The translations under genes were made by a program, and so were the position numbers. A stretch of 43,387 bases of DNA from Planctomycetaceae bacterium (GTDB lineage: Bacteria; Planctomycetota; Planctomycetia; Planctomycetales; Planctomycetaceae), in assembly GCA_018699955.1 (NCBI GenBank), contig JABISG010000170.1, positions 1 to 43,387 of the forward strand, written 5' to 3'. Under the pieces are notes generated by a model. The model did not search any database. It was not told where the DNA came from and saw only the letters and a list, made by a program, of their open reading frames with translations. Shown here piece after piece: positions 24,673 through 33,303 of this stretch. Position 1 is the first letter of the stretch. Every line of letters begins with the position of its first letter.

Positions 24673-25998
24673 CCACAAATAGCCCAAATAGCTGTTCATC
24701 ACGGTCGTTCCCGGATGCACGTGACAGACGATGCATTGGCTGGTCGGAATGGCGCGTGTGAACTTGTGCTGGATCGGATGTCCTGCCTCGTGCTTTGGAA
24801 TCGTCGGGTCGATGGAACGCACAATGTTGTCGCGACTCGCGGCAGCCGTTCCGCGATTGCCGTACTTGGCGTAAGGGCCGGAATGAACGGGAGAGCGGTC
24901 GTTGGCGTAGACCATGTGGCAGGCGGTGCATCCGCTGGAACGGTAATCGCCGGCATGATCGTTCGTACCGAGAAAGTTCAAAGTCGGATCGAGCAACCTC
25001 GTCTTCTGTAACCCGATCATCACGGGCGACGTGCGGTTGGTCGTTCCCAGTCCACGGTTGCTCAATCGAAATCGCGGTCGTCCCGGTTCTTCGAGCCGTT
25101 CGGGGATGCCCGATTCGAGGACGAATCGTCCACCGCGTTCGAAGATTCGCAGTACGTTTCCGGGCTGTGAGATCTGGTAGCGAGGCAGCGGATTGAGGAA
25201 TGGCAGAATGCCTTTCGTCGCGGTCTCTTCCTTCGTCGGCCGTGGCACGGTCTGCAGTCGCTGCGGCGCGCCATTCATGCTGTAGCTTTCGCCATAACGC
25301 GACCACTTGTCGGGGACGGCACCGTTGTTGTACAGGGCTGCACCCCACAGCATGCAGCCGTGGGTCATCATGCTCTTGCGAACTTCGAGGGTTTCGCGAC
25401 CGTGGCAGTTTGCCGTACCGCAACTCAAGTGAGAGACGCGCAGATCTCCCGGGTTGACGAAGCGGATGAATTCGGGTTTCTCGTGATTCATCACGGTGTA
25501 GGAACGGACCGGATTACCCGATGTTGACCAGACGCCGGGAAAACGCGGCTGGACGTGAGCGGTCTTCTTCTTGTACGAATTCGCATCACCGCCATGACAA
25601 TCGACGCAACCGAGGCGAATCGTTTCCGGACTGTCGTGTGGATCGTGGACGGTTGCATGGCATTTGATGCAGCTGTGGCTTTTGGCTGCAGCCTGATCGG
25701 CCGTCTGTTGTGAGAGGTCGATTCCCTGCAGGTGCGCCGGCACCGGGTATGGCAATTTCGATTGCTCTGCAGCTTCCCAGTTGGCCTGTCGTGTTAGGGA
25801 ATTTCCTCTAACGATCGTTCGACGGCGTGTTTCGTTGCCTTTACGACTGCGCGTTTCGCGTGCCGCCGCTCTGGGAAATTCGGCCGCGGTCAGCAGATCG
25901 TCGCTCTCGACATCCCGTGGCAACAGCCACCAGGTCACCAACGCGATCAAAGCGCACAGGGAGAAAACAAGTCGTCTGGCGAATTTCGATGCATGCAT
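24670..25998 (-). CDS. Pentahaem cytochrome c, N-terminal half of a split gene
   Basis: This 442-aa protein has a typical signal/anchor (FARRLVFSLCALIALVTWWL) and five haem sites: CIKCH, CVDCH, CGTANCH (CX4CH), CTACH and CIVCH. It stops at TAG 24670-24672, only nine residues after the MNSYLGYLW block began. The following codons continue in frame into the LVIVD cytochrome, giving a combined protein with ten haems. If translated alone it would be an exported pentahaem protein without the propeller. The gene follows the beta-barrel gene by 95 bp on the same strand. No good ribosome-binding site precedes ATG 25998; a short palindrome (ACGGA-a-TCCGT) overlaps that position. As a pair with the barrel it resembles a porin-cytochrome module (inference). 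Confidence 0.87.
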   Translation of the reverse strand: MHASKFARRLVFSLCALIALVTWWLLPRDVESDDLLTAAEFPRAAARETRSRKGNETRRRTIVRGNSLTRQANWEAAEQSKLPYPVPAHLQGIDLSQQTADQAAAKSHSCIKCHATVHDPHDSPETIRLGCVDCHGGDANSYKKKTAHVQPRFPGVWSTSGNPVRSYTVMNHEKPEFIRFVNPGDLRVSHLSCGTANCHGRETLEVRKSMMTHGCMLWGAALYNNGAVPDKWSRYGESYSMNGAPQRLQTVPRPTKEETATKGILPFLNPLPRYQISQPGNVLRIFERGGRFVLESGIPERLEEPGRPRFRLSNRGLGTTNRTSPVMIGLQKTRLLDPTLNFLGTNDHAGDYRSSGCTACHMVYANDRSPVHSGPYAKYGNRGTAAASRDNIVRSIDPTIPKHEAGHPIQHKFTRAIPTSQCIVCHVHPGTTVMNSYLGYLW

Positions 25999-26093
25999 GA
26001 CGGAATCCGTTGTCCGGTGTTGATTGCTTAGCGCGGGATGGCGGTCGCGTGCGGTCCTGAAGCGGGTCGGAAAGTTCAGGTGAAGGCACGATC

Positions 26094-28730
26094 TCAGTAG
26101 ATCAAAATCAATTCGAGGAAGTGCGAATACATGTTCGGTGCATCGACCTTGGATGTGTTGCCGAGCGTGAAATTGCTTTTGCCGAACAGATCGTCGAATC
26201 CGTCACCCGGCATCAACATGGCCGAGCCGGCGATGATCTGCACGTTGTCGTTCAAGAAGGGCCGATACTCCATACCCACGCTGATGTCGGTGCCGATTTC
26301 CGGCTCAATGCGATCCTGAAACGTGAAGGTCTCCAGCGACCTTGTCGAATCGAACCAGAGGAAGTTGGCGTTCGTGATAAATCGCAGTTTGGGAGTGACC
26401 TCGAAATCCATGCCGGCATTGGCCAACCACAAACCCGGATTGACGAAGTTGGTTTGGCCTTGGGTTTTGCTCGATCGAAGGTCTGGCACGATGCTCTGCC
26501 GTTGAACGAGATTCACGCCGAACAGGCGAATGGCCTGCCGCTGCCAATAGCTGAATTCGCCGCCGGCAAAGTTCGGGTTGTCGAAGATGGAATCGAATCC
26601 GCGCGCGACGTCATCGTTGGGATCATCATCGCCCGATGCCCATAGAAACGATGTGCGAAATCGCACCCAGTCGCGGTCGTAGGAGAGTTCGATGGCTCCC
26701 ATTTGGGCGTTGATCTCGACCGGTCGGCTGGCAATGGGGTTCAGGCTGTCCGTTCCGGTGACCCAGTAAAAGGCATTCGAGACATTGAAGCGGCCAATGT
26801 GGCCGTTGCCAGCCAGTCCGAAGTAGTAGGATTCAACCTGGTGCGGTTGAAATACGCCTGTTGGATCGGGGCGGACGAGAAAGTTGTTTCTGTCGAACCG
26901 AAAGCTCGGCCCGTCGCGGTTGTAGTGGAAACTGGCCTGCGCGGTGTAACCGGGAAAGATGAAGTCTTCACGGAAATAGTTGGCGATGAACGTGTTCTGA
27001 TGCCGGTCGTCGAACGTGTTCAGCCCGCTGTTGGTTTCTTTCTCCGTCTGGTCAAACCAAATGAGATTGAACTGATCGCGGTTGGAGAAACGTGTGCCGA
27101 ATAATCGCACCGCCCGGTTTACGTCGCTGAAGATGAAGCCGCGAAAATCACTGTTGAAATACTGTGACCCAGCACGCAACGAAGCAAAATCGTAGCTGGG
27201 AGAGAGGTCAGCCAGCTTCGCTTCGAGGAACCACTCTTCGATCGTGACATCGGTTCGGGTGCGCTGTGTGCCGCGACGAACGTCGGGATTGACCACCCCC
27301 AGTTCGTTGACATCGAGGTGATTGATGTTGAAGACCGGAGTCACCCGCGCCTGCCAGTCGAGTGGCTTAAAGGACGCGTTGCCGTGAAACAGTTCGACTC
27401 GTAGTTTGAAGTTGTGGTTGTAGAAGTATTGGGCCGGATCGCCGAAGAAGCGAAATTGCCCCGCTCTGCGTGTGCTTTCAAACGGTGTTGTGCCAGTGGG
27501 CACTTGCCGAAACTCGTGAAGCATCAGGCTTTCGCCGGTGATCTTCAGGAAGGTGTGCTGGCCGATGATCGGGTAGTCACCTTTGATGACGTTCTGGTTG
27601 TATGGATCCCACCAATGGCCTTCGACGTAGGGAATGTCATCGACCGGGGGATGACCTTTTTCGTAACGGTCCCACGAAGGCAGCCCCAATCGCCAGCGGT
27701 CTTCCACTGGTATGAAGTGACTGTTTTCCCGGTATTCACTCGGTTGCACGCCCGACGGTCCGGTGAATCCCAACGGGACACCGACATCTATTTCGAATAG
27801 AGGCCCGGGATCCTGGGCGAGCGAAAAATAGTCGTTCGGCAATCTGCCTTCAGGTTCGCCAAAGCCGCGATCTGGAGGGAGATCGTCGAGCGGACGAAGT
27901 ATGTCTGGACCAGATCCGGAGACTAAGGATATCGCGGGAACCAGCGGAAAATAGGATTCGGGCGACTCTTCATACGTCGATCGAATTGGACTCGTGGATT
28001 GACCCGCCGTCTTCCTGTCTCGGTCGTTCCAGTAGGGAACTTGTGGCCGAAACAGGCTTCCGGTAACTGCCACGTCATTGGCCGCTGCGCCAAAGGGTTG
28101 TCGATTGGTGTAACTCTCGGTGTATCGATTGCGTGGCGGCATCGGCGTGACGCCCCGATTCCGAATCGGAAATTGTTCCCGCGATTGCCGCAATGCAGTC
28201 GATTCGTTCCAGTCCGACTTCAGAAGCCTTGCGTAGCCACGCACCAGAGGACTGGAGTCCGACGTGGACATCTCCAGAATCCGATTCTGCAGGTGTGGCA
28301 GCGGACCGATTTCCTGTAACGACTGCAATGTTGCCGCTCGAACGCTTTCATCTCTGTCGCGCGTCAGGTCATCGATAATGGAAGTCTGCATCGACTTGTC
28401 TAGTCGAGCCAGTGAGCGAGCCAATTGCAGACGGACCGATGCGTCTGGATCGACAAGCTGGCTGCCAACCGTGATCTGTTTCTGCGAAAACCCCATCTGC
28501 ACCAACTTGGCATACGTCTGTTCGACGGACCGAGGATCCTCGCTATGTAGCGCCGCAAACAGGTTGCGAATGTGGCTAGGCACGTTGGATTCCGGCGACG
28601 TCTCCGCCCCGAACACTGCACTCCGCGACACTGGTGCGACGAAAACGACGTCACCTTGCATCACCCCCGATAAAACAACCGTCGCCAATACCAGACGGTA
28701 CAGCGGGCGCAGATTTCGACCGCGCGACAT
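26094..28730 (-). CDS. Outer-membrane beta-barrel protein with HEAT-like N-terminal domain
   Basis: The 878-aa protein has a signal peptide (YRLVLATVVLSGVMQG and following), then a helical HEAT-like segment at ~50-150 (DPDASVRLQLARSLARL, DRDESVRAATLQSLQEIG). A low-complexity Pro/Arg/Ser stretch follows, and from ~315 to the end there is a long run of alternating amphipathic strands rich in aromatic residues, ending in LELILIY with a terminal Tyr, as in outer-membrane barrels. Phrases such as SLRAGSQYFNSDFRGFIFSD recall alginate-export/large-porin barrels. Start ATG 28730 has AGGA 8 nt upstream; the frame stays open to 29021, but only 28730 puts the signal peptide at the terminus. It is the first gene of the cluster with the ten-haem cytochrome, so a conduit role is possible. 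Confidence 0.8.
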   Translation of the reverse strand: MSRGRNLRPLYRLVLATVVLSGVMQGDVVFVAPVSRSAVFGAETSPESNVPSHIRNLFAALHSEDPRSVEQTYAKLVQMGFSQKQITVGSQLVDPDASVRLQLARSLARLDKSMQTSIIDDLTRDRDESVRAATLQSLQEIGPLPHLQNRILEMSTSDSSPLVRGYARLLKSDWNESTALRQSREQFPIRNRGVTPMPPRNRYTESYTNRQPFGAAANDVAVTGSLFRPQVPYWNDRDRKTAGQSTSPIRSTYEESPESYFPLVPAISLVSGSGPDILRPLDDLPPDRGFGEPEGRLPNDYFSLAQDPGPLFEIDVGVPLGFTGPSGVQPSEYRENSHFIPVEDRWRLGLPSWDRYEKGHPPVDDIPYVEGHWWDPYNQNVIKGDYPIIGQHTFLKITGESLMLHEFRQVPTGTTPFESTRRAGQFRFFGDPAQYFYNHNFKLRVELFHGNASFKPLDWQARVTPVFNINHLDVNELGVVNPDVRRGTQRTRTDVTIEEWFLEAKLADLSPSYDFASLRAGSQYFNSDFRGFIFSDVNRAVRLFGTRFSNRDQFNLIWFDQTEKETNSGLNTFDDRHQNTFIANYFREDFIFPGYTAQASFHYNRDGPSFRFDRNNFLVRPDPTGVFQPHQVESYYFGLAGNGHIGRFNVSNAFYWVTGTDSLNPIASRPVEINAQMGAIELSYDRDWVRFRTSFLWASGDDDPNDDVARGFDSIFDNPNFAGGEFSYWQRQAIRLFGVNLVQRQSIVPDLRSSKTQGQTNFVNPGLWLANAGMDFEVTPKLRFITNANFLWFDSTRSLETFTFQDRIEPEIGTDISVGMEYRPFLNDNVQIIAGSAMLMPGDGFDDLFGKSNFTLGNTSKVDAPNMYSHFLELILIY

Positions 28731-29383
28731 CAATGTCGTCCTGTTTGGAATGGTGCAAAACATCGGCATCTTGTGAATTCGACGATGAAATGGTGAGTCT
28801 TCGCGGAATCCCAATTTGTCAGGTCGTGCCGCCTCGAATGCCGCAACACAGCATTTGTCGGAAGCACGAAATGGGAACGAAACGAAGGCCCTTGGAACGT
28901 TCGCTGATGAACGCGTACGCCGACCTTCGTCGAGTGTCGAAAATATTGATGAGGGGGGAGAAACTTGAGGTGAGAGAGGTGAGTGGTGGAGGCTTGTAGC
29001 GGTTTTGTAATTCTCCCACAAGACGAATCTGGTGATTTTTCTTGCATAGGTGCGTCAAGCAGTCTGTGGGCAATCTGGGGAATTCACGCAGCCCGTATTT
29101 TGCCGGCGCCGTCAGATCCGAATTGCGTCTCGAAAGATGGTTTGATTGGTCGGACCCGATAAATCAGCCGGTTTTGACTTTACCGGTCATAGGGATTGTG
29201 TCGATAAGATCCGCAGGTGGCGATCCGCGCTTGCTGTATCCGCCGACAAATCCACCTTGTTCCATCCACTCGAAAGTGATAAGGATCGAGTCCCCTCGAT
29301 CATCTCTCTCCTCAACACCATTCGACTCCACTAGCACTTCACCGGGGACGAAAGCCCAGTCCCTCAAAGCAGGAACTGTTGCC
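28731..29383. promoter_or_regulatory. Divergent control region between barrel and surface-protein genes
   Basis: This ~650-bp region contains no gene I can support; open frames across it are extensions of the flanking genes and lack coding character. The one clear structure is a perfect inverted repeat GATCGAG-tccc-CTCGATC at 29284-29301, about 80 bp ahead of the rightward start. No convincing -35/-10 pair was found in either direction. Confidence 0.4.
29284..29301. promoter_or_regulatory. GATCGAG-N4-CTCGATC inverted repeat
   Basis: A perfect 7-bp inverted repeat with a 4-nt loop lies in the leader region of the surface-protein gene. It would form a compact RNA hairpin or serve as an operator. 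Confidence 0.4.
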
Positions 29384-32300
29384 GTGAGCTGGATCACGAA
29401 TGCATGGAAAATGCGCTTTCCTGGACGTCCGCAAGGTGTCGAGGACGAGACGCCGCCGCCCGTCAGGTCCAATGTCGAGCAAATTGAGGCGAGACTCTGC
29501 CTGGGAACGCTAAATGCGCCCCCAATAGGCGACTGGCCGGGAGTTGTTGTGGACAATGCGGTCCCATCCGCCGCATTCCTGTCCATTGCTTCGAGCATTG
29601 GCGATTCCACCACTGCGCAGCTGCCTGAGACGAACGAATTTCCGATTCCCGCCAACAATTCGGGCGGTCAATCGACGGCGGGCTCGAGTTCCAGCCAAAC
29701 CACATCGCCCAGCGGCCAACAAAGCCCTGGCAGCACCGACGTTTCGATCGGGCTTGGCATCGGCGACCAATTGTTGGCAAACTCGTTACTCGCGAGTCAA
29801 CTCGCTGCAGGTGATTCTGGAACTGCCACGGCGGCACAAGGCGATGGCGGCGGCGATGGTGGGCCAACCGGAACAGGGAACGGCGACGAGACCGAACAGA
29901 CTCAATCTGCCAATCCAGCCGGCACGCCTGACGCTTCAAACTCCAGCGGTGGGGAAGCGATCTCGACCGAAAACCCGTCAAACGGCTCGATCGACTCCGA
30001 CACACTCTCGGCAATCGGCTTCACGTTGGACGCCGATGGCAACGCGACGGGCATTCGGGAATGGTGGAATTTCTTCGCCGACCCGATTGAGGTGAAGTAC
30101 GATTTTCGGGATGTCGGTAATTTCGAAAACGAAGTCACACAAGAACAAAAAGATGCCGCCGTCGATGCGCTCAATGCCTGGATGGCAGCCACAGACGGCC
30201 GAATCCAGTTCGTCCACGATACACAAGCTGCCGACTCTGAAATCCTGAACCTGGGCATTGGTGACCTTGCCGCTTTCGGCGGCGTCAGCGGTACGGATGG
30301 GACGTTGGGGGTCGGCGGAGGCGGTCTGATTGGAAGCATGGCATCACCGACCGTTCGGGGTGTCGTCTGGCTGGATCAGGCAGAGAATTGGGATCTCGAG
30401 ATCGGTAACGGCGATCCGCAAGGAACATACGACTTCTTCACCGTCATTTCACACGAAACCGGCCATGCCCTAGGATTTGTCGATAATTATGACAACTCGA
30501 ACGGCAACATGATGAACGGCATCTACGACATCGAACGCTCTGCGGAATCCATCGAATTCGCCATGCAGCATGGGGCCATCCGGTCGTCGTTCTTCGACTT
30601 CAACAGCGACAGCTACGAAGTGTCGCCGATGATGACCGGCTTCCCCCAATTGGTGGAAGCTGAAGTTGAGCAGCTACTCGACAGAGCGGCGGCAGCCTCG
30701 GCCAGTGACGACGCGATTATTGCCGTCGTGGATCGTGGCGGCAACATATTGGGCGTCCGCGTCGAACAGCAGGCGTTAGCGAATCTTCCCGATGTCCGGT
30801 CGCTGGTCTTTGCCATCGATGGTGCGGTCGCCAAAGCCCGCACTGCCGCGTTCTTCTCCAACGGCGATCCAGACAATGGAACTCTTGCGCCGCTCACTTC
30901 GCGGCTCGTACAGTTCGTCAGCCAATCGACCGTCACCCAGCGCGAGGTCGAATCGAACCCGAATTCCGAACTCGCCCCAGCTCCCAACGGCACGCAAACG
31001 GTCGCGGCGGTCAATGCATCGACAGTTTACGGTCCCGGTACAGTTGCGCCCATTGGTTTGGGCGGTCACTTTCCGCCTGGGGTTGAATACACACCGCCCG
31101 TCGATCTGTTCGGCATCGAACACACGAATCGCGATAGCCTCGTTCATCCCGGCGCGGACGGCATCAAAGGAACAGCAGACGACATCGCGTTGCCGAATCG
31201 ATTCAATGTGGCGAACGCCAACATCCCAATGGGCCAGGGAACCAACGCTCCCGAATCGTACGGTTTGATTTCCGGACTTCTGACCAACGCGCAAGCCCGC
31301 GGAATCGCAACGCTTCCGGGCGGAATTCCCATCTTCCGCGATACAAACAACGACTCGGTTGGTGAAACACTTGTCGGAGGCATTGGCGTCTTTTTCCCCG
31401 GCACGACCGGTTTCGCATCGTTCGAGCAGGGTTTCGTACAGGGAACCGGACAGTCGACACTGGAACTCCTGAATGCTCCTCGCGTACTCGAAGCCGAATT
31501 CATTGCCTATGCGGCGGTGGGTGGAAGCGCGCTCGCTCAAGGCGACGGAATCAACGGCGCACAAATTGGGTCACTCGGCGGTATCAACCGCGTCGATCGG
31601 ATCGACCTTCCGTTCGGCCGACTCGATCTGGTCGGCATCAACCTGCCGGTACTCGGTCCAACGGCCGGTCGCCTTGGACTCGATCAACTGCTTTCAGTCG
31701 GCCGCGGTCTGGGAACCGGCAACCCGAACAGCGGAGCGAATCAGCAACTGAATGCTGCCGGAACTGTATTTTCAGTCCGGGGACAGTCCGTAGCAGAGGG
31801 CGTCCTTGTGACACCGCACGATGCACCGGGCGGTGGACTGACCGCGCAAGACGTGCAACAGATAATCAACTCATCCCAACAAGCTGCCCAGCAGGTCCGC
31901 GCAGCGGTTCGCCTCCCGGTGAGCAGTCGCACGCGGATGGTGTTTGCCGTCTCCGATCTCAACGGCGAAATTCTCGGGCTGTTCCGAATGAAGGACGCGA
32001 CGTTCTTTTCCGTCGATGTCGCCGTCGCCAAGGCGAGAAACACCGCCTACTATGCTGACACCACGGCCCTGCAGCCCTTCGATCAGGTCGTTCAGCCGGG
32101 AGCCGCACTCACAAACCGCACGTTCCGCTTTCTTTCCGAGGCTCGCTATCCGGACGGCATCGACCGCGAGCAACCAGGGCCGTTTTCTATCCTGAACCAT
32201 CCGAACATCGACCCGCTGACGGGCGAAAACATCGGCGGTCCGGCGGCGGCAGGGACATTCGATCCGGCCGTCAATCCGAACACCGCGAGCGTGCTCGGAT

Positions 32301-32575
32301 TCGATTCGTTCTTTCCGAATACGAATTTCCAGGATCCCGACAACGCCGCGAATCAGAACGGTATTGTCTTCTTTCCCGGGAGCGTTCCCCTCTACAAGAA
32401 CGGCCAGCTTGTCGGCGGATTTGGTGTCAGTGGAGATGGCGTCGATCAGGACGATGTCGTAACGTTTCTCGGTGCGACCGGATTCTTACCACCGAACAAT
32501 CTGCGAGCCGATCAGTTCACCTTCCGCGACGTTCGATTGCCCTTCCAGAAATTCCTGCGGAATCCATTTGGTTAA
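29384..32575 (+). CDS. Surface protein: LEPR-XLL-like leader, metzincin protease domain, two HbpS-like domains
   Basis: The ~1063-aa protein starts with VEQIEARLCL (residues ~31-40), close to the LEPR-XLL motif that opens many large planctomycete surface proteins. A Ser/Thr/Gly-rich spacer follows. A metalloprotease domain then carries HETGHALGFVD (His357, Glu358, His361, Asp367) and a downstream NMMNG Met-turn, i.e. a metzincin with Asp rather than His as third zinc ligand, as in snapalysins. Two GlcG/HbpS-like regions follow, each with a helical part (AIIAVVDRGGNILG...AVAKARTAAF; MVFAVSDLNGEILGLFRMKD...AVAKARNTAYY) and a distant GGIPI/LVGGIGV or VPLYKNGQLVGGFGVSG part. HbpS domains bind or degrade haem. 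Start GTG 29384 has AGGA 9 nt upstream; ATG 29411 is the alternative, and the frame is open from TTG 29042. Confidence 0.77.
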   Translation: MSWITNAWKMRFPGRPQGVEDETPPPVRSNVEQIEARLCLGTLNAPPIGDWPGVVVDNAVPSAAFLSIASSIGDSTTAQLPETNEFPIPANNSGGQSTAGSSSSQTTSPSGQQSPGSTDVSIGLGIGDQLLANSLLASQLAAGDSGTATAAQGDGGGDGGPTGTGNGDETEQTQSANPAGTPDASNSSGGEAISTENPSNGSIDSDTLSAIGFTLDADGNATGIREWWNFFADPIEVKYDFRDVGNFENEVTQEQKDAAVDALNAWMAATDGRIQFVHDTQAADSEILNLGIGDLAAFGGVSGTDGTLGVGGGGLIGSMASPTVRGVVWLDQAENWDLEIGNGDPQGTYDFFTVISHETGHALGFVDNYDNSNGNMMNGIYDIERSAESIEFAMQHGAIRSSFFDFNSDSYEVSPMMTGFPQLVEAEVEQLLDRAAAASASDDAIIAVVDRGGNILGVRVEQQALANLPDVRSLVFAIDGAVAKARTAAFFSNGDPDNGTLAPLTSRLVQFVSQSTVTQREVESNPNSELAPAPNGTQTVAAVNASTVYGPGTVAPIGLGGHFPPGVEYTPPVDLFGIEHTNRDSLVHPGADGIKGTADDIALPNRFNVANANIPMGQGTNAPESYGLISGLLTNAQARGIATLPGGIPIFRDTNNDSVGETLVGGIGVFFPGTTGFASFEQGFVQGTGQSTLELLNAPRVLEAEFIAYAAVGGSALAQGDGINGAQIGSLGGINRVDRIDLPFGRLDLVGINLPVLGPTAGRLGLDQLLSVGRGLGTGNPNSGANQQLNAAGTVFSVRGQSVAEGVLVTPHDAPGGGLTAQDVQQIINSSQQAAQQVRAAVRLPVSSRTRMVFAVSDLNGEILGLFRMKDATFFSVDVAVAKARNTAYYADTTALQPFDQVVQPGAALTNRTFRFLSEARYPDGIDREQPGPFSILNHPNIDPLTGENIGGPAAAGTFDPAVNPNTASVLGFDSFFPNTNFQDPDNAANQNGIVFFPGSVPLYKNGQLVGGFGVSGDGVDQDDVVTFLGATGFLPPNNLRADQFTFRDVRLPFQKFLRNPFG

Positions 32576-32691
32576 TGTCGCGTGTCTCCGTTGACGAGTG
32601 ACACGCTGCTGAAACCTGAAGTATGCATGGAAATCTGACGCAGCACTCGAATCTACGATCCCGTAATCAATCGAGAGCATGAGATTGTGAC

Positions 32692-33126
32692 ATGAACGCA
32701 TTCCGGTTGACCTCGGCACTGTTGCTTGTTCTCAGTGCCGCGTTGCAGTCCAATACGGTCGCGCAAGACGGGCACACCATTGTGCTTGACATGTCAGCCG
32801 AAATGGAACAGCCGCAACGATCGACTGCCGCAGGGCTGCGACGTGCAGGCTACCCGGAATGTCTCGCTCCGTGGGCCAGATTTACATACGGTCGCCCGTA
32901 TTGCGGTTACTTCGTGGGAGGCGGGGCAGCGCTCTACGGACGGAATCCGACCCACCTTCGCGGTGAGAGGCGTGTTGCCAACGAAGGAACGTGGGGGGTC
33001 GATTATAACCCCTGGTACTCGCGCGTTCGCTTGCAGTGGTTTCACGGCTTACGTCGGCAGGACGGCGAGGGGCAGTACAAGGCAGATCGCCGGAACAATC
33101 CGTTGATACCGCTATTCTTTCGTTGA
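32692..33126 (+). CDS. Small secreted protein of unknown function
   Basis: This 144-aa protein has a signal peptide (LTSALLLVLSAALQSNTVAQ). Its mature part has a Tyr/Trp/Gly-rich middle, APWARFTYGRPYCGYFVGGG and then YNPWYSRVRLQWFHGLRR, with two cysteines (PEC and PYC) that could form a disulfide. I recognise no family. It stands alone between the surface protein (116 bp upstream) and the M50 gene, on the same strand as both. Coding status rests on the signal peptide and the clean composition; the ribosome-binding site is weak. Confidence 0.6.
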   Translation: MNAFRLTSALLLVLSAALQSNTVAQDGHTIVLDMSAEMEQPQRSTAAGLRRAGYPECLAPWARFTYGRPYCGYFVGGGAALYGRNPTHLRGERRVANEGTWGVDYNPWYSRVRLQWFHGLRRQDGEGQYKADRRNNPLIPLFFR

Positions 33127-33303
33127 ACCGACGTGGATGTCAGCATCTTTGCTTTAAGATTTGCGACGTGTGCAAAGCGGGAAGTCACGCTGTCTTGGTC
33201 TGTGCCGTTTCCAGCCGGTATTTACGTCGTGGCCGGTAACTGCTAAGTAGCGAATCCTGATTCGTGCCGTGTCGGCCGGATTGTGCTTCTCCAGCGGCGC
33301 GAA

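Noticed and set aside
24626..25423. Leftward frame of 265 codons crossing the amber site in another frame, which might suggest a frameshift rather than a stop
   Set aside because: Its sequence is Arg-rich and has no CXXCH sites. The two cytochrome halves are in one and the same frame, so no frameshift is needed to join them.
29042..29383. N-terminal extension of the surface protein from TTG 29042
   Set aside because: The extra 114 residues have no signal peptide or domain and no good ribosome-binding site; the LEPR-like motif lies 30 residues after GTG 29384, as expected for such proteins.
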